From: Tabrizicola sp.
GTDB taxonomy: Bacteria > Pseudomonadota > Alphaproteobacteria > Rhodobacterales > Rhodobacteraceae
Direction of reading: 5' to 3'
Length of the DNA: 64,000 nucleotides
Assembly (NCBI RefSeq): GCF_030373185.1
Contig: NZ_JAUCZH010000001.1
Span: 744,001 to 808,000 of the forward strand
Shown here: one piece after another, positions 40,540-48,818 of the stretch
How positions within the stretch are numbered: position 1 is the stretch's first letter
Layout of the letters: each line of letters starts with the position of its first letter
Program-made: the position numbers and the translations under genes
The notes under the pieces: generated by a model
Told to the model about the DNA's origin: nothing
What the model saw: the letters and a program-made list of their open reading frames with translations, nothing else
The model's database searches: none

Positions 40540-40570
40540 TGAAAAAGGCCCGGCACAACGACCGGGCCTT
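40540..40570 (-). terminator. Intrinsic terminator of ndk
   Basis: AAGGCCCGG (40545-40553) and CCGGGCCTT (40562-40570) form a nine-pair stem with an eight-base loop; on the minus strand a run of T follows. It ends the ndk transcript 22 bases after the ndk stop and insulates the rpe promoter. Confidence 0.88.
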
Positions 40571-40592
40571 CCTGCATTCTTTTCGACCGAGA

Positions 40593-41015
40593 TCAGCCGA
40601 CCAGTTCAAGGCCCGAGAAGAAGAACGAGATCTCCCGCGCGGCGGCAGCTTCCGAATCCGAACCGTGGACCGAGTTTTCGCCCTTGGACAGCGCAAATTC
40701 CTTGCGGATCGTGCCGTCTGCGGCGGCAGCCGGATCGGTTGCACCCATCACTTCACGGTTCTTCAGGATAGCGCCTTCGCCTTCCAGGACCTGCACCACC
40801 ACCGGCTCGGAGGCCATGTAGGCCACCAACTCGCCGTAAAAGCCACGCTCCTTGTGCTCGGCATAGAACTCACCGGCTTGCGCGGGCGTCAGGTGGATGC
40901 GCTTGGAGGCGACGACGCGCAGGCCAGCCTCTTCGAACTTGGCAACGATCTTGCCGGTCAGGTTGCGCTTGGTGGCATCGGGTTTGATGATCGACAGGGT
41001 GCGTTCAGTGGCCAT
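40593..41015 (-). CDS. ndk: Nucleoside diphosphate kinase
   Basis: Transfers phosphate between nucleoside tri- and diphosphates through a phosphohistidine. The 140-residue protein has the start [18 protein letters not shown] and the active-site motif NSVHGSDS (His about residue 117). Start at 41015; a longer frame to 41045 has no support. Followed by a strong terminator. Confidence 0.98.
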   Translation of the reverse strand: MATERTLSIIKPDATKRNLTGKIVAKFEEAGLRVVASKRIHLTPAQAGEFYAEHKERGFYGELVAYMASEPVVVQVLEGEGAILKNREVMGATDPAAAADGTIRKEFALSKGENSVHGSDSEAAAAREISFFFSGLELVG

Positions 41016-41140
41016 GGGGCTCTCCGTAGGTTGTGGCACTTGCATGCCGGAATGGGACGCGGCGCAGCTATCATGCCCTGCCCCTGATGAAAAGACGTCG
41101 CGGCATTGACGCCGCGCGCGGTATCAGGCAGGCAGCGGCC

Positions 41141-42991
41141 ATGCTGAAAATAGAAGACATCACCTATTCCGTCGAAGGCCGCCCTTTGTTCGAAGGGGCC
41201 TCGGCCACCATTCCCACCGGCCACAAGGTTGGTATCGTGGGGCGCAATGGCGCGGGCAAGACCACGCTTTTCCGCCTGATCCGCGGCGAGCTGGCGCTGG
41301 AGGGTGGCACGATCACCCTGCCCCAGCGCGCCAAGATCGGCGGCGTGGCGCAAGAAGTGCCGTCGTCTGAAACCTCGCTGATTGACACGGTGCTGGCCGC
41401 CGATACCGAACGCGCCGGTCTTCTGGCCGAGGCAGAAACCGCCACCGACCCGCACCGCATTGCCGATATCCAGTCACGCCTTGCCGATATTGATGCATGG
41501 TCAGCGGAAGGCCGCGCCTCCAACATCCTGAAAGGATTGGGTTTTGACGCGGCCCAGCAGCTGATGCCCTGTTCGGCCTTTTCGGGTGGCTGGCGGATGC
41601 GCGTGGCGCTGGCCGGGGTGCTGTTTGCTCAGCCTGACTATTTGCTTCTGGACGAGCCGACCAACTACCTTGACCTTGAAGGCGCGCTCTGGCTTGAGGC
41701 CTATCTTCAGAAATACCCCCATACCGTCCTGATCATCAGCCATGACCGCGGCCTTCTGAACCGTGCCGTGCAGGGCATTCTGCATCTGGACGCAAAAAAG
41801 CTGACCTACTGGACCGGCCCCTATGACCAGTTCGCGCGCCAGATGGCCGAACGCCGCGCCGTCCTGACGGCCGAGGCGAAGAAGGTCGACGCCCGCCGCG
41901 CCCATCTGCAAAGCTTCGTTGACCGGTTCAAGGCCAAGGCATCAAAGGCCGTTCAGGCACAGTCCCGCGTCAAGATGCTGGAAAAGCTGACCCCGATCAC
42001 CGCCCCGGAAGAGGCCAAGAAGGTCGTCTTCACCTTCCCCGAACCTGAAGAACTGTCACCCCCGATCATCAACCTTGATGGCGCGGCCGTGGGCTATGGC
42101 GGCCCGCCGATCCTGCGCAAGCTGAACCTGCGGATCGACCAGGACGACCGGATCGCCCTTCTTGGCCGCAATGGCGAAGGCAAATCCACGCTTTCCAAAC
42201 TGTTGGCAGGCAAACTTCAAGCCTGCGAAGGCAAGCTGGCCCGGTCTTCCAAGCTGCGCATCGGCTATTTCGCCCAGCATCAGGTCGATGAGCTGCACAT
42301 CGACGAAACCCCGCTTCAGCATATTCAGCGCCTTCGCCCCACCGAAATGCAGGCCCGCCTCAGGGCGCGGTTGGCGGGCTTTGGCCTGATGGCCGATCAG
42401 GCCGATACCGTGGTGGGTCGTTTGTCCGGTGGCCAGAAGGCGCGGCTGTCGCTGCTGCTGGCCACCATCGACGCACCGCACCTTCTGATCCTTGACGAAC
42501 CGACCAACCACCTTGACATCGAATCCCGCGAAGCCTTGGTCGAGGCGCTGACCGCGTATTCCGGCGCGGTGATCCTTGTGTCCCACGACATGCACCTGCT
42601 CAGCCTTGTGGCGGACCGCCTCTGGTTGGTCAAAGGCGGCGCAGTTATCCCCTATACCGAAGATCTGGAGGCTTACCGCCGCCAGCTTTTGGCCGGGGAA
42701 GAAGATGTGAAGGCCGCGCCGAAACCCGTTGAAAAGCCAAGGAAAGCCAGCCGAGACGAAGTTCAGTCCCTGAAGTCAGAGGTGCGCAAATGCGAGGACC
42801 GGCTGGCGAAACTGAATGACATGCGCGACAAGCTGGCCACCAAACTCGCCGACCCCGCGCTTTACGAAGACGCGCGCAAGGGTGAACTGGTCACCTGGAA
42901 CGCCAAATACGCCGAGGTGATGGGCGCGCTGGACCGGGCCGAGGCGATGTGGCTGGCCGCACAGGAAAAGCTCGAATCCGTGAATGCTTAG
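41141..42991 (+). CDS. ABC-F family ATPase (Uup/YheS-like)
   Basis: A 616-residue soluble ABC-F protein with two ATPase modules. Module 1: GRNGAGKTT (about residue 33), FSGGWRMRV, LLLDEPTNYLD. Module 2: GRNGEGKST (about 343), LSGGQKARL, LILDEPTNHLD. A linker of about 80 residues between them and a C-terminal coiled coil (about 540-610) are typical. ABC-F proteins act on the ribosome, either helping stalled translation or protecting against antibiotics. It resembles the housekeeping YheS/Uup branch rather than resistance factors. Divergent from ndk. Confidence 0.9.
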   Translation: MLKIEDITYSVEGRPLFEGASATIPTGHKVGIVGRNGAGKTTLFRLIRGELALEGGTITLPQRAKIGGVAQEVPSSETSLIDTVLAADTERAGLLAEAETATDPHRIADIQSRLADIDAWSAEGRASNILKGLGFDAAQQLMPCSAFSGGWRMRVALAGVLFAQPDYLLLDEPTNYLDLEGALWLEAYLQKYPHTVLIISHDRGLLNRAVQGILHLDAKKLTYWTGPYDQFARQMAERRAVLTAEAKKVDARRAHLQSFVDRFKAKASKAVQAQSRVKMLEKLTPITAPEEAKKVVFTFPEPEELSPPIINLDGAAVGYGGPPILRKLNLRIDQDDRIALLGRNGEGKSTLSKLLAGKLQACEGKLARSSKLRIGYFAQHQVDELHIDETPLQHIQRLRPTEMQARLRARLAGFGLMADQADTVVGRLSGGQKARLSLLLATIDAPHLLILDEPTNHLDIESREALVEALTAYSGAVILVSHDMHLLSLVADRLWLVKGGAVIPYTEDLEAYRRQLLAGEEDVKAAPKPVEKPRKASRDEVQSLKSEVRKCEDRLAKLNDMRDKLATKLADPALYEDARKGELVTWNAKYAEVMGALDRAEAMWLAAQEKLESVNA

Positions 42992-43074
42992 CGGCCAAAC
43001 CCGCTTTCTGTCAGACCCTGCCCCTTGATCGCAAAAGCCGGGCGCGCTTGCACGCCTCTCCTGACTGACCGGCA

Positions 43075-43117
43075 TTTTCTGTCTCCAGATATCTCGGGGG
43101 GTTCCGGGGGGCTGGCC
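43075..43117 (-). repeat. Intergenic repeat, copy 1 (degenerate)
   Basis: On the minus strand the segment reads GGCCAGCC, a C-rich block, then CGAGATATCTGGAGACAGAAAA. It resembles the repeats at 53187-53231 and 59930-59964: GGCCAGCC-type arm, CCCCC block, GAG-TAT-TT core and AAAA end. It lies between the ABC-F gene and marC. Confidence 0.4.
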
Positions 43118-43190
43118 TTCCGGTCCCGCAGGTTTCAGCTTTCCAAACCAAGGCTCACCGCGCTACCCTGCCCCCAAGCCCGAGGACCAG

Positions 43191-43811
43191 ATGCCGGAAA
43201 TTGCCTTCCTGATCACCGCCTTCGCTACATTGTTCGTGGTGATCGACCCGCCGGGCCTTGTGCCGCTGTTCATTGCGCTGACCAGGGGCATGACGCCAGA
43301 CCAGCGCCGGGCAATGGCGCGGCGGGCATGTATCATTGCGGCGGTCCTCTTGCTGCTCTTCGGCCTTGCAGGCGAAGCAATCCTTGGGTTCATCGGCATT
43401 TCCATGCCCGCCTTCCGCATCGCGGGCGGGATCCTGTTGTTTCTGACCGCGCTCGACATGCTCTTTGAACGCCGCACCCAGCGGCGTGAAGGCCAGCAAG
43501 CCGACCCCGACCATGACCCGTCGGTCTTTCCCCTTGCCATCCCCCTCATCGCCGGGCCGGGCGCGATTGCAACGATGATCCTTCTGGTCGGCCAGGCCGG
43601 CCCCGGTTGGCCCGGAACGCTGGCCGTCCTTGGCCTGATGCTGGCCATGATGGTGGTGACCTACGGCTTCCTTCTCGCCTCACCACCTTTGGAACGGATG
43701 CTGGGCCGGACCGGAACGATCGTCATCACCCGGCTTCTGGGCATGCTTCTGGCGGCGCTGTCGGTGCAGTTCGTGATTGACGGCATAAGAGGCACGGGAT
43801 TGATCGGCTGA
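43191..43811 (+). CDS. MarC family membrane protein
   Basis: A 206-residue integral membrane protein with six hydrophobic helices, MarC (UPF0056) family. The family signature FVVIDPPGLVPLFIALTRG opens the protein and PLAIPLIAGPGAIATMIL recurs in the second half, reflecting the internal repeat. Function unknown; the marC name comes from its position next to the mar operon in E. coli, and it is not a proven resistance gene. Confidence 0.9.
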   Translation: MPEIAFLITAFATLFVVIDPPGLVPLFIALTRGMTPDQRRAMARRACIIAAVLLLLFGLAGEAILGFIGISMPAFRIAGGILLFLTALDMLFERRTQRREGQQADPDHDPSVFPLAIPLIAGPGAIATMILLVGQAGPGWPGTLAVLGLMLAMMVVTYGFLLASPPLERMLGRTGTIVITRLLGMLLAALSVQFVIDGIRGTGLIG

Positions 43812-43864
43812 TCTTTCGCTGGCGGGGTCCAGCCCCCATATCGGTGAAAACACCGGAGATGTTC

Positions 43865-44440
43865 ATGGACGCGGACTCCTTCGCACGCATTGCCTATCTT
43901 GGCATCATCCTTGTCGCCCTCGGCGGCTGGGTGATGGTCGAGTTTCGCCAGCGCATGGGTCAGGCGCTGCGGATGGGGATGGCGTGGGGCCTGATCTTCA
44001 TCGGCGTGATGGCGGGCTATGGGCTCTGGTCCGACATCCGGCAGGATGTGATGCCGCAGCAGATGGTCAGCGAGGCCGGAACGGTCGAGGTGCCGCGCGC
44101 GCAGGACGGGCATTACTACCTGACGCTGATGATCAACGGCACACCGATCAGGTTCATGGTCGATACCGGGGCGACCGGGATGGTGCTGGGCGATGACGAT
44201 GCCGCCCGGCTTGGGATCGACCCGGCCAGCCTGATGTTTCTGGGCGAAGCGCGCACCGCGAACGGAGTGGTCAGAACCGCGCGGGTGACGCTGCCAGTGG
44301 TAGAGCTTGGCCCGTTTCAGAACCGCGATTTCAGGGCCTTCGTGACCGAGGGTGACATGCCGGGTTCCCTGCTAGGGATGGATTATCTCGGCCAGTTCCG
44401 CATGGAATTTGCCGGCGGGCGGCTGATCTTGCGCCAGTAG
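43865..44440 (+). CDS. Retropepsin-like membrane-anchored aspartic protease
   Basis: A 191-residue protein with two N-terminal membrane helices (about residues 6-20 and 37-52) and a periplasmic retropepsin-type domain with the catalytic motif FMVDTGATGMVLG (Asp about residue 101) and LLGMDYLGQF. It belongs to the clan AA proteases found in many alphaproteobacteria (TIGR02281-like). A single Asp-Thr-Gly motif implies a dimer. ATG 43865 is chosen because CGGAG lies six bases before it; GTG 43844 and ATG 43859 are alternatives. Substrate unknown. Confidence 0.83.
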   Translation: MDADSFARIAYLGIILVALGGWVMVEFRQRMGQALRMGMAWGLIFIGVMAGYGLWSDIRQDVMPQQMVSEAGTVEVPRAQDGHYYLTLMINGTPIRFMVDTGATGMVLGDDDAARLGIDPASLMFLGEARTANGVVRTARVTLPVVELGPFQNRDFRAFVTEGDMPGSLLGMDYLGQFRMEFAGGRLILRQ

Positions 44441-44474
44441 GTCGCCTTCGGCGGAACCGGGAAACCGAAGAAGC

Positions 44475-44942
44475 TCAGCCCGCGACGCTTTCGGCTTTCT
44501 TCTCCCAGCGACCGCTGTCTTCCGACCAGTATTGCGCGGCATGACCGGCCCCAGTCATCGCCTTCCACTGGGCGCGGGCGGCCTGCAATCGGCCTTCGTC
44601 CAGCCCGTCGAACAAGACCCAGACCCGCTCCATCGCAGCAATCTCGGCATCCTCGGCCGCTGCCCCGTCAACCAGCGCCAGCACCTTGGCACCATTCGTC
44701 CCGGCCCCCTGCCCGATCAGAACCGGCTGATCGACATCCTGCGGCCCACCTTCGCGGCCATGCGGAATGAAGCCTGCGTCGCCGCCTTTCAGCCACAACT
44801 CTTCATCCAGCCGGTCAAGGGCGGCGGCGGCAGTGCCACGGATCAGCACCCGCCAGCCCTGATCCAGCGCGCGCGGCAGGTTCACCGCCAAGGTGTCGAC
44901 CGGGGCCGACCGGGTGAGATGGTAGAACATCACGACGCCCAT
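44475..44942 (-). CDS. holC: DNA polymerase III subunit chi
   Basis: Clamp-loader accessory protein that contacts SSB, 155 residues. Recognisable by the start MFYHLTRSAPVDTLAVNLPRALDQGWRV and the end pattern with a Trp-rich segment (AQWKAMTGAGHAAQYWSED). It follows pepA by 21 bases in the same direction, the usual pepA-holC order in proteobacteria. Confidence 0.9.
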   Translation of the reverse strand: MGVVMFYHLTRSAPVDTLAVNLPRALDQGWRVLIRGTAAAALDRLDEELWLKGGDAGFIPHGREGGPQDVDQPVLIGQGAGTNGAKVLALVDGAAAEDAEIAAMERVWVLFDGLDEGRLQAARAQWKAMTGAGHAAQYWSEDSGRWEKKAESVAG

Positions 44943-44963
44943 GACCGCCCCCCGGTTTCCCGG

Positions 44964-46436
44964 TCAGCCCTTTTCGAACCGGTCGCGAATCAACCGGTCC
45001 AGCGCCATCACGCCCCAACCCGTCGCGCCCTTTGGCGCAAGCGTGGAATCGGATTTCAAGAGCGCGGTCCCGGCGATATCAAGGTGGCACCAAGGCATGT
45101 CCGGCTTGACGAAGCGGGCAAGAAATTGTGCCGCCGTCACCGCGCCTGCGTCACGGCCGCAGGAATTGACCATATCGGCCACCCGGGATTTGAGCTTGGC
45201 GTCATACGCCTCGCCCATCGGCATCCGCCATGCGCCCTCGCCTTCCGCCGCCGCTGCCTTCAGGAAGGCGTTGCACAGGTCATCGTTGTTGGAAAAGACG
45301 CCGGTGTTTTCATGGCCCAAGGCCACGATGATTGCGCCGGTCAGGGTGGCAAGGTTGATCATGCCGGTCGGCATGAACCGTTCCTGCGCATACCAGAGCA
45401 CATCGGCCAGAACGAGCCGGCCTTCGGCGTCGGTGTTGATCACCTCGATCGTGTCGCCCTTCATAGAGCGGACCACGTCGCCGGGGCGCTGCGCACGACC
45501 GTCGGGCATGTTTTCCACCAGGCCGACCAGCCCCACGACATTGGCCTTGGCCTTGCGCAGTGCAAGGCTGCGCATGACCCCGGCCACGACGCCCGCGCCG
45601 CCCATGTCCATCGTCATGTCTTCCATGCCGCCGGCCGGCTTGATCGATATCCCGCCGGTATCAAAGACCACCCCCTTGCCGACCAGCGCGAAAGGCGCTT
45701 CGCCCTTCGCCCCGCCGTGCCAATGCATGACCACGACCTTTGAGGGGCTTTCAGACCCCTGCCCCACACCCAAAAGCGCGCGCATGCCCAGCTTCATCAG
45801 CTGGTCTTCCTCCAGAATCTCGACCTCCAGCCCGAGTTCCTGCATCGCGGCAAGGCGGGCAGCGAAATCATGGGTGGTCAGGATGTTGGCCGGTTCATTC
45901 ACCAGATCGCGGGTAAAGAACACGCCTTCGGCCACGGCGGCCATCGGGGCTGCGGCGCGAGCCACGGCCTCGGCGTCCGCGACCATCATCGTCACCGGGC
46001 CGGGGGTGGGCCTTTCGCCGCTTCTGTGGGCGTTGAAATCATAGGCCCGCAGCGCAAGGCCAAAGGCGATGTCGGCCGCGCGGGCATGGGCTTCGGCCAG
46101 CACAAGCGTGCCACCAGCCCCATGCGCCCGGCCAATTGCGGCGCCGGCCTTGCGGGCGGTTGCGACGTCGGTGCGCTTTGGCAGATGCAGAAGTTGCAGC
46201 GCATCGGCGGCAAGCCCGGCGGGGAAGGCAAGGTCCATCCCCTCACCCGGCTTCAGCTTGCCAAACGCGTCCGACGCCAGCGCCCGGGCCAGCGCGCCCT
46301 TGGTCAGCCGGTCCAGCCTTCGCAGGGCCGGGCTGAGAGGGCTGCCAGAATCGGCCAGCACGGCTATCCGGCCGGTGGCAGCGGCCAGCGTTTCAAGATC
46401 AACGGTCTGGAACTGGATCGGAAGCGGTTGGGACAT
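44964..46436 (-). CDS. pepA: Leucyl aminopeptidase
   Basis: Cytosolic M17 aminopeptidase that trims N-terminal residues with two metal ions, 490 residues. An N-terminal variable domain is followed by the catalytic domain with GKGVVFDTGGISIKP, MDMGGAG and the signature NTDAEGRLVLADVL (metal ligands Asp and Glu, catalytic Arg). Start at 46436; the longer frame to 46472 has no support. The promoter lies in the 154 bases shared with divergent lptF. Confidence 0.96.
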   Translation of the reverse strand: MSQPLPIQFQTVDLETLAAATGRIAVLADSGSPLSPALRRLDRLTKGALARALASDAFGKLKPGEGMDLAFPAGLAADALQLLHLPKRTDVATARKAGAAIGRAHGAGGTLVLAEAHARAADIAFGLALRAYDFNAHRSGERPTPGPVTMMVADAEAVARAAAPMAAVAEGVFFTRDLVNEPANILTTHDFAARLAAMQELGLEVEILEEDQLMKLGMRALLGVGQGSESPSKVVVMHWHGGAKGEAPFALVGKGVVFDTGGISIKPAGGMEDMTMDMGGAGVVAGVMRSLALRKAKANVVGLVGLVENMPDGRAQRPGDVVRSMKGDTIEVINTDAEGRLVLADVLWYAQERFMPTGMINLATLTGAIIVALGHENTGVFSNNDDLCNAFLKAAAAEGEGAWRMPMGEAYDAKLKSRVADMVNSCGRDAGAVTAAQFLARFVKPDMPWCHLDIAGTALLKSDSTLAPKGATGWGVMALDRLIRDRFEKG

Positions 46437-46590
46437 GAGCAGCATCTTTATGCAAAAGAGGGGGAACCCCACACTGGGCGGGCCTTCGCCGGAAGGCTAC
46501 AGTCAGGCTTCGGGAATGGCCAGATATGAGTTTTCGCCGCTGGCGAATTCCGTTAGGGTCGGACAACATCTTGTAGGGGCTGAGGCGCGC

Positions 46591-47724
46591 GTGTCTAGAT
46601 TCGACAGATATCTCCTGTCGCAACTGCTTCAGCTGTTTGGCTTTTTTGCGCTGGTGCTTGTGGCAGTCTACTGGGTGAACCGGGCGGTTGGCCTGTTTGA
46701 CCAGCTGATCGGCGATGGCCAGTCGGCGCTGGTGTTTCTGGAGTTCACCATCCTGACGCTGCCGAACGCGATCCGGCTGGTTCTGCCCGTGGCTGCCTTT
46801 GCGGCCAGCGTCTATGTCGTGAACCGCCTGATGCAGGAAAGTGAGCTGGTGGTGATGCAGGCCACCGGATTTTCGGCATTCCGGCTGGCACGGCCGGTGC
46901 TGTATTTCGGGCTGGTCGTGATGGTGATGCAACTGGTGTTGACCAATGTTCTGGTGCCTGCAAGTCAGCGGGCCTTGAGCGCGCGCAGCGCCGAAATTTC
47001 GGAAAACATCACCGCGCGGTTCCTGAATGCTGGGCAATTCATGCATCCGGCCGCAGGGATCACGCTTTACATCCGGGACATCACCCCGCACGGAGAGTTG
47101 GTTGACCTGTTTCTGGCAGATGAGCGCGGCCAGAACGAGCGGGTGACCCACACCGCACGGAAGGCTTTTCTGGTGCGGGGCGCGATTGCACCCAAGTTGG
47201 TCATGCTGGATGGGTCGACCCAGACGCTGTCGCGCGCCGACGGGCGGTTGGCCATAACCCGCTTTGCCGATTTCACGCTGGATCTTGCAGGGCTGGTCTC
47301 GGTGACCGGTGGCGGCCGGGCGGGGCTGAACGCCTTGTCGACCCCGGACCTCTTGGCCGCTGATGAAACCGTGGGCGCCGAAATTGGCGCAAGCCCGGCG
47401 CAAATGCTTGAAGAGGGCCATTCCCGTCTGGCCGCGCCGCTCATGGCGATTGCGGCGCCGCTGATCGGCTTTGCCGCGCTGATGCTGGGCGGATTCTCGC
47501 GCTTTGGGCTTTGGCGGCAGATGGGTCTGGCAGTTGGCCTGATCATCGGGGTGCAACTGGTCTGGACCTGGGGTGGCAGCGTTGCGATCCAGACAGCGGG
47601 GGCCTGGCCACTGGTGTATCTGGCCCCACTTCTGGGGATTGCGCTGGCAGGCCTGATCCTGTGGCAGGCGCAACGGCCGAAACACCGGCGCACAGAACGT
47701 GACAGGCCGGAGGCGGCGGCATGA
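46591..47724 (+). CDS. lptF: LPS export permease LptF
   Basis: Inner-membrane subunit of the lipopolysaccharide exporter LptB2FG, 377 residues. Three N-terminal helices, a periplasmic beta-jellyroll domain (about residues 120-260) and three C-terminal helices are visible. The start is a GTG at 46591 (VSRFDRYLLSQLLQLFG) with GAGG five bases upstream; longer readings overlap pepA. Its stop overlaps the lptG start (ATGA). It heads a row of envelope genes lptF-lptG-lptD-surA. Confidence 0.93.
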   Translation: MSRFDRYLLSQLLQLFGFFALVLVAVYWVNRAVGLFDQLIGDGQSALVFLEFTILTLPNAIRLVLPVAAFAASVYVVNRLMQESELVVMQATGFSAFRLARPVLYFGLVVMVMQLVLTNVLVPASQRALSARSAEISENITARFLNAGQFMHPAAGITLYIRDITPHGELVDLFLADERGQNERVTHTARKAFLVRGAIAPKLVMLDGSTQTLSRADGRLAITRFADFTLDLAGLVSVTGGGRAGLNALSTPDLLAADETVGAEIGASPAQMLEEGHSRLAAPLMAIAAPLIGFAALMLGGFSRFGLWRQMGLAVGLIIGVQLVWTWGGSVAIQTAGAWPLVYLAPLLGIALAGLILWQAQRPKHRRTERDRPEAAA

Positions 47725-48818
47725 CGCTCAGCCTTTACATTGCGCGGCGGTTTCTTGGCACCGTGGGGCGGGTTTTCCTGATCTTCTTCGCCATCCTGAT
47801 GCTGGTCGACATGATCGAACAGTTGCGCCGCTTTTCCGGCGCGGGCGTCGGGCTTGGTGATGCGGCCCGGCTGTCGCTGCTGAATGTGCCACAAACGCTG
47901 TACCGGATTTTGCCGCTGATCCTGATCATGGGGGCGATTGCGAACTTCCTTGGGCTCGCGCGCTCGTCGGAACTGGTGGTGGTGCGGGCGTCGGGGCGTT
48001 CTGGCTTGCGTTTTCTTCTGACCCCTCTTGCAGTAGCGGTCGCGCTTGGGCTGCTGACAATCGCCTTGTTCAACCCGTTGGTGGCTGCCACGTCCAAAGC
48101 CTATGACGCGGAACGCTCGGCCCTGTCGCAGGGTGGCGGATCGGTGCTTTCGGTGGCCGACACCGGTCTGTGGCTGCGCCAGGGGGCAGAGGACGGCCAG
48201 ACGGTCATTCAGGCCGCCAGATCAAATCTGGACGGGACCGAGCTTTTTGGCGTCACCTTCCTTGGCTTTGATGACAAGGGACTGCCCATCTCGCGGATCG
48301 AGGCGCAGTCGGCGCGGCTGGTTGCCGGGGCTTGGGAGCTTACCTCCACGAAAAGCTGGGATCTGCGCCAGCCAAACCCGGAGCTTGCAGCAATTGCCGA
48401 TGCGGGCAAGATCACTCTGCCCTCGGACCTGACGGCAGAACGGATCCGCGACAGTTTCGGCACCCCGTCCGCCATCGCCTTCTGGGATCTGCCGGGCTAT
48501 GTGGCCGATCTGGAACGCGCCGGGTTTTCGGCGCGCGCCTACCAGCTCTGGTTTCAGATGGAACTGGCTCAGCCCCTCTTGATGGCGGCGATGGTGCTGG
48601 TGGCGGCGGGGTTCACAATGCGGCATGTGCGGTCCGGCGGAACCGGGCGGATGGTGGTTTATGCAATGCTGTCAGGGTTTGGCATCTACTTTCTGCGCAA
48701 TTTCGCTCAGGCTCTGGGGGATACGGGACAGATCCCGATCCTTGTGGCTGCCTGGTCGCCCCCCCTCGCCGCCTCCTTGATGGCCCTTGGGCTCTTGCTT
48801 CACCTGGAGGACGGCTGA
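47721..48818 (+). CDS. lptG: LPS export permease LptG
   Basis: Second transmembrane subunit of LptB2FG, 365 residues, opening LSLYIARRFLGTV, with the same arrangement of three helices, a periplasmic jellyroll domain and three helices. It hands LPS to the LptC/LptA bridge. It overlaps lptF by four bases and lptD by one base, so translation is coupled along the row. Confidence 0.94.
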   Translation: MTLSLYIARRFLGTVGRVFLIFFAILMLVDMIEQLRRFSGAGVGLGDAARLSLLNVPQTLYRILPLILIMGAIANFLGLARSSELVVVRASGRSGLRFLLTPLAVAVALGLLTIALFNPLVAATSKAYDAERSALSQGGGSVLSVADTGLWLRQGAEDGQTVIQAARSNLDGTELFGVTFLGFDDKGLPISRIEAQSARLVAGAWELTSTKSWDLRQPNPELAAIADAGKITLPSDLTAERIRDSFGTPSAIAFWDLPGYVADLERAGFSARAYQLWFQMELAQPLLMAAMVLVAAGFTMRHVRSGGTGRMVVYAMLSGFGIYFLRNFAQALGDTGQIPILVAAWSPPLAASLMALGLLLHLEDG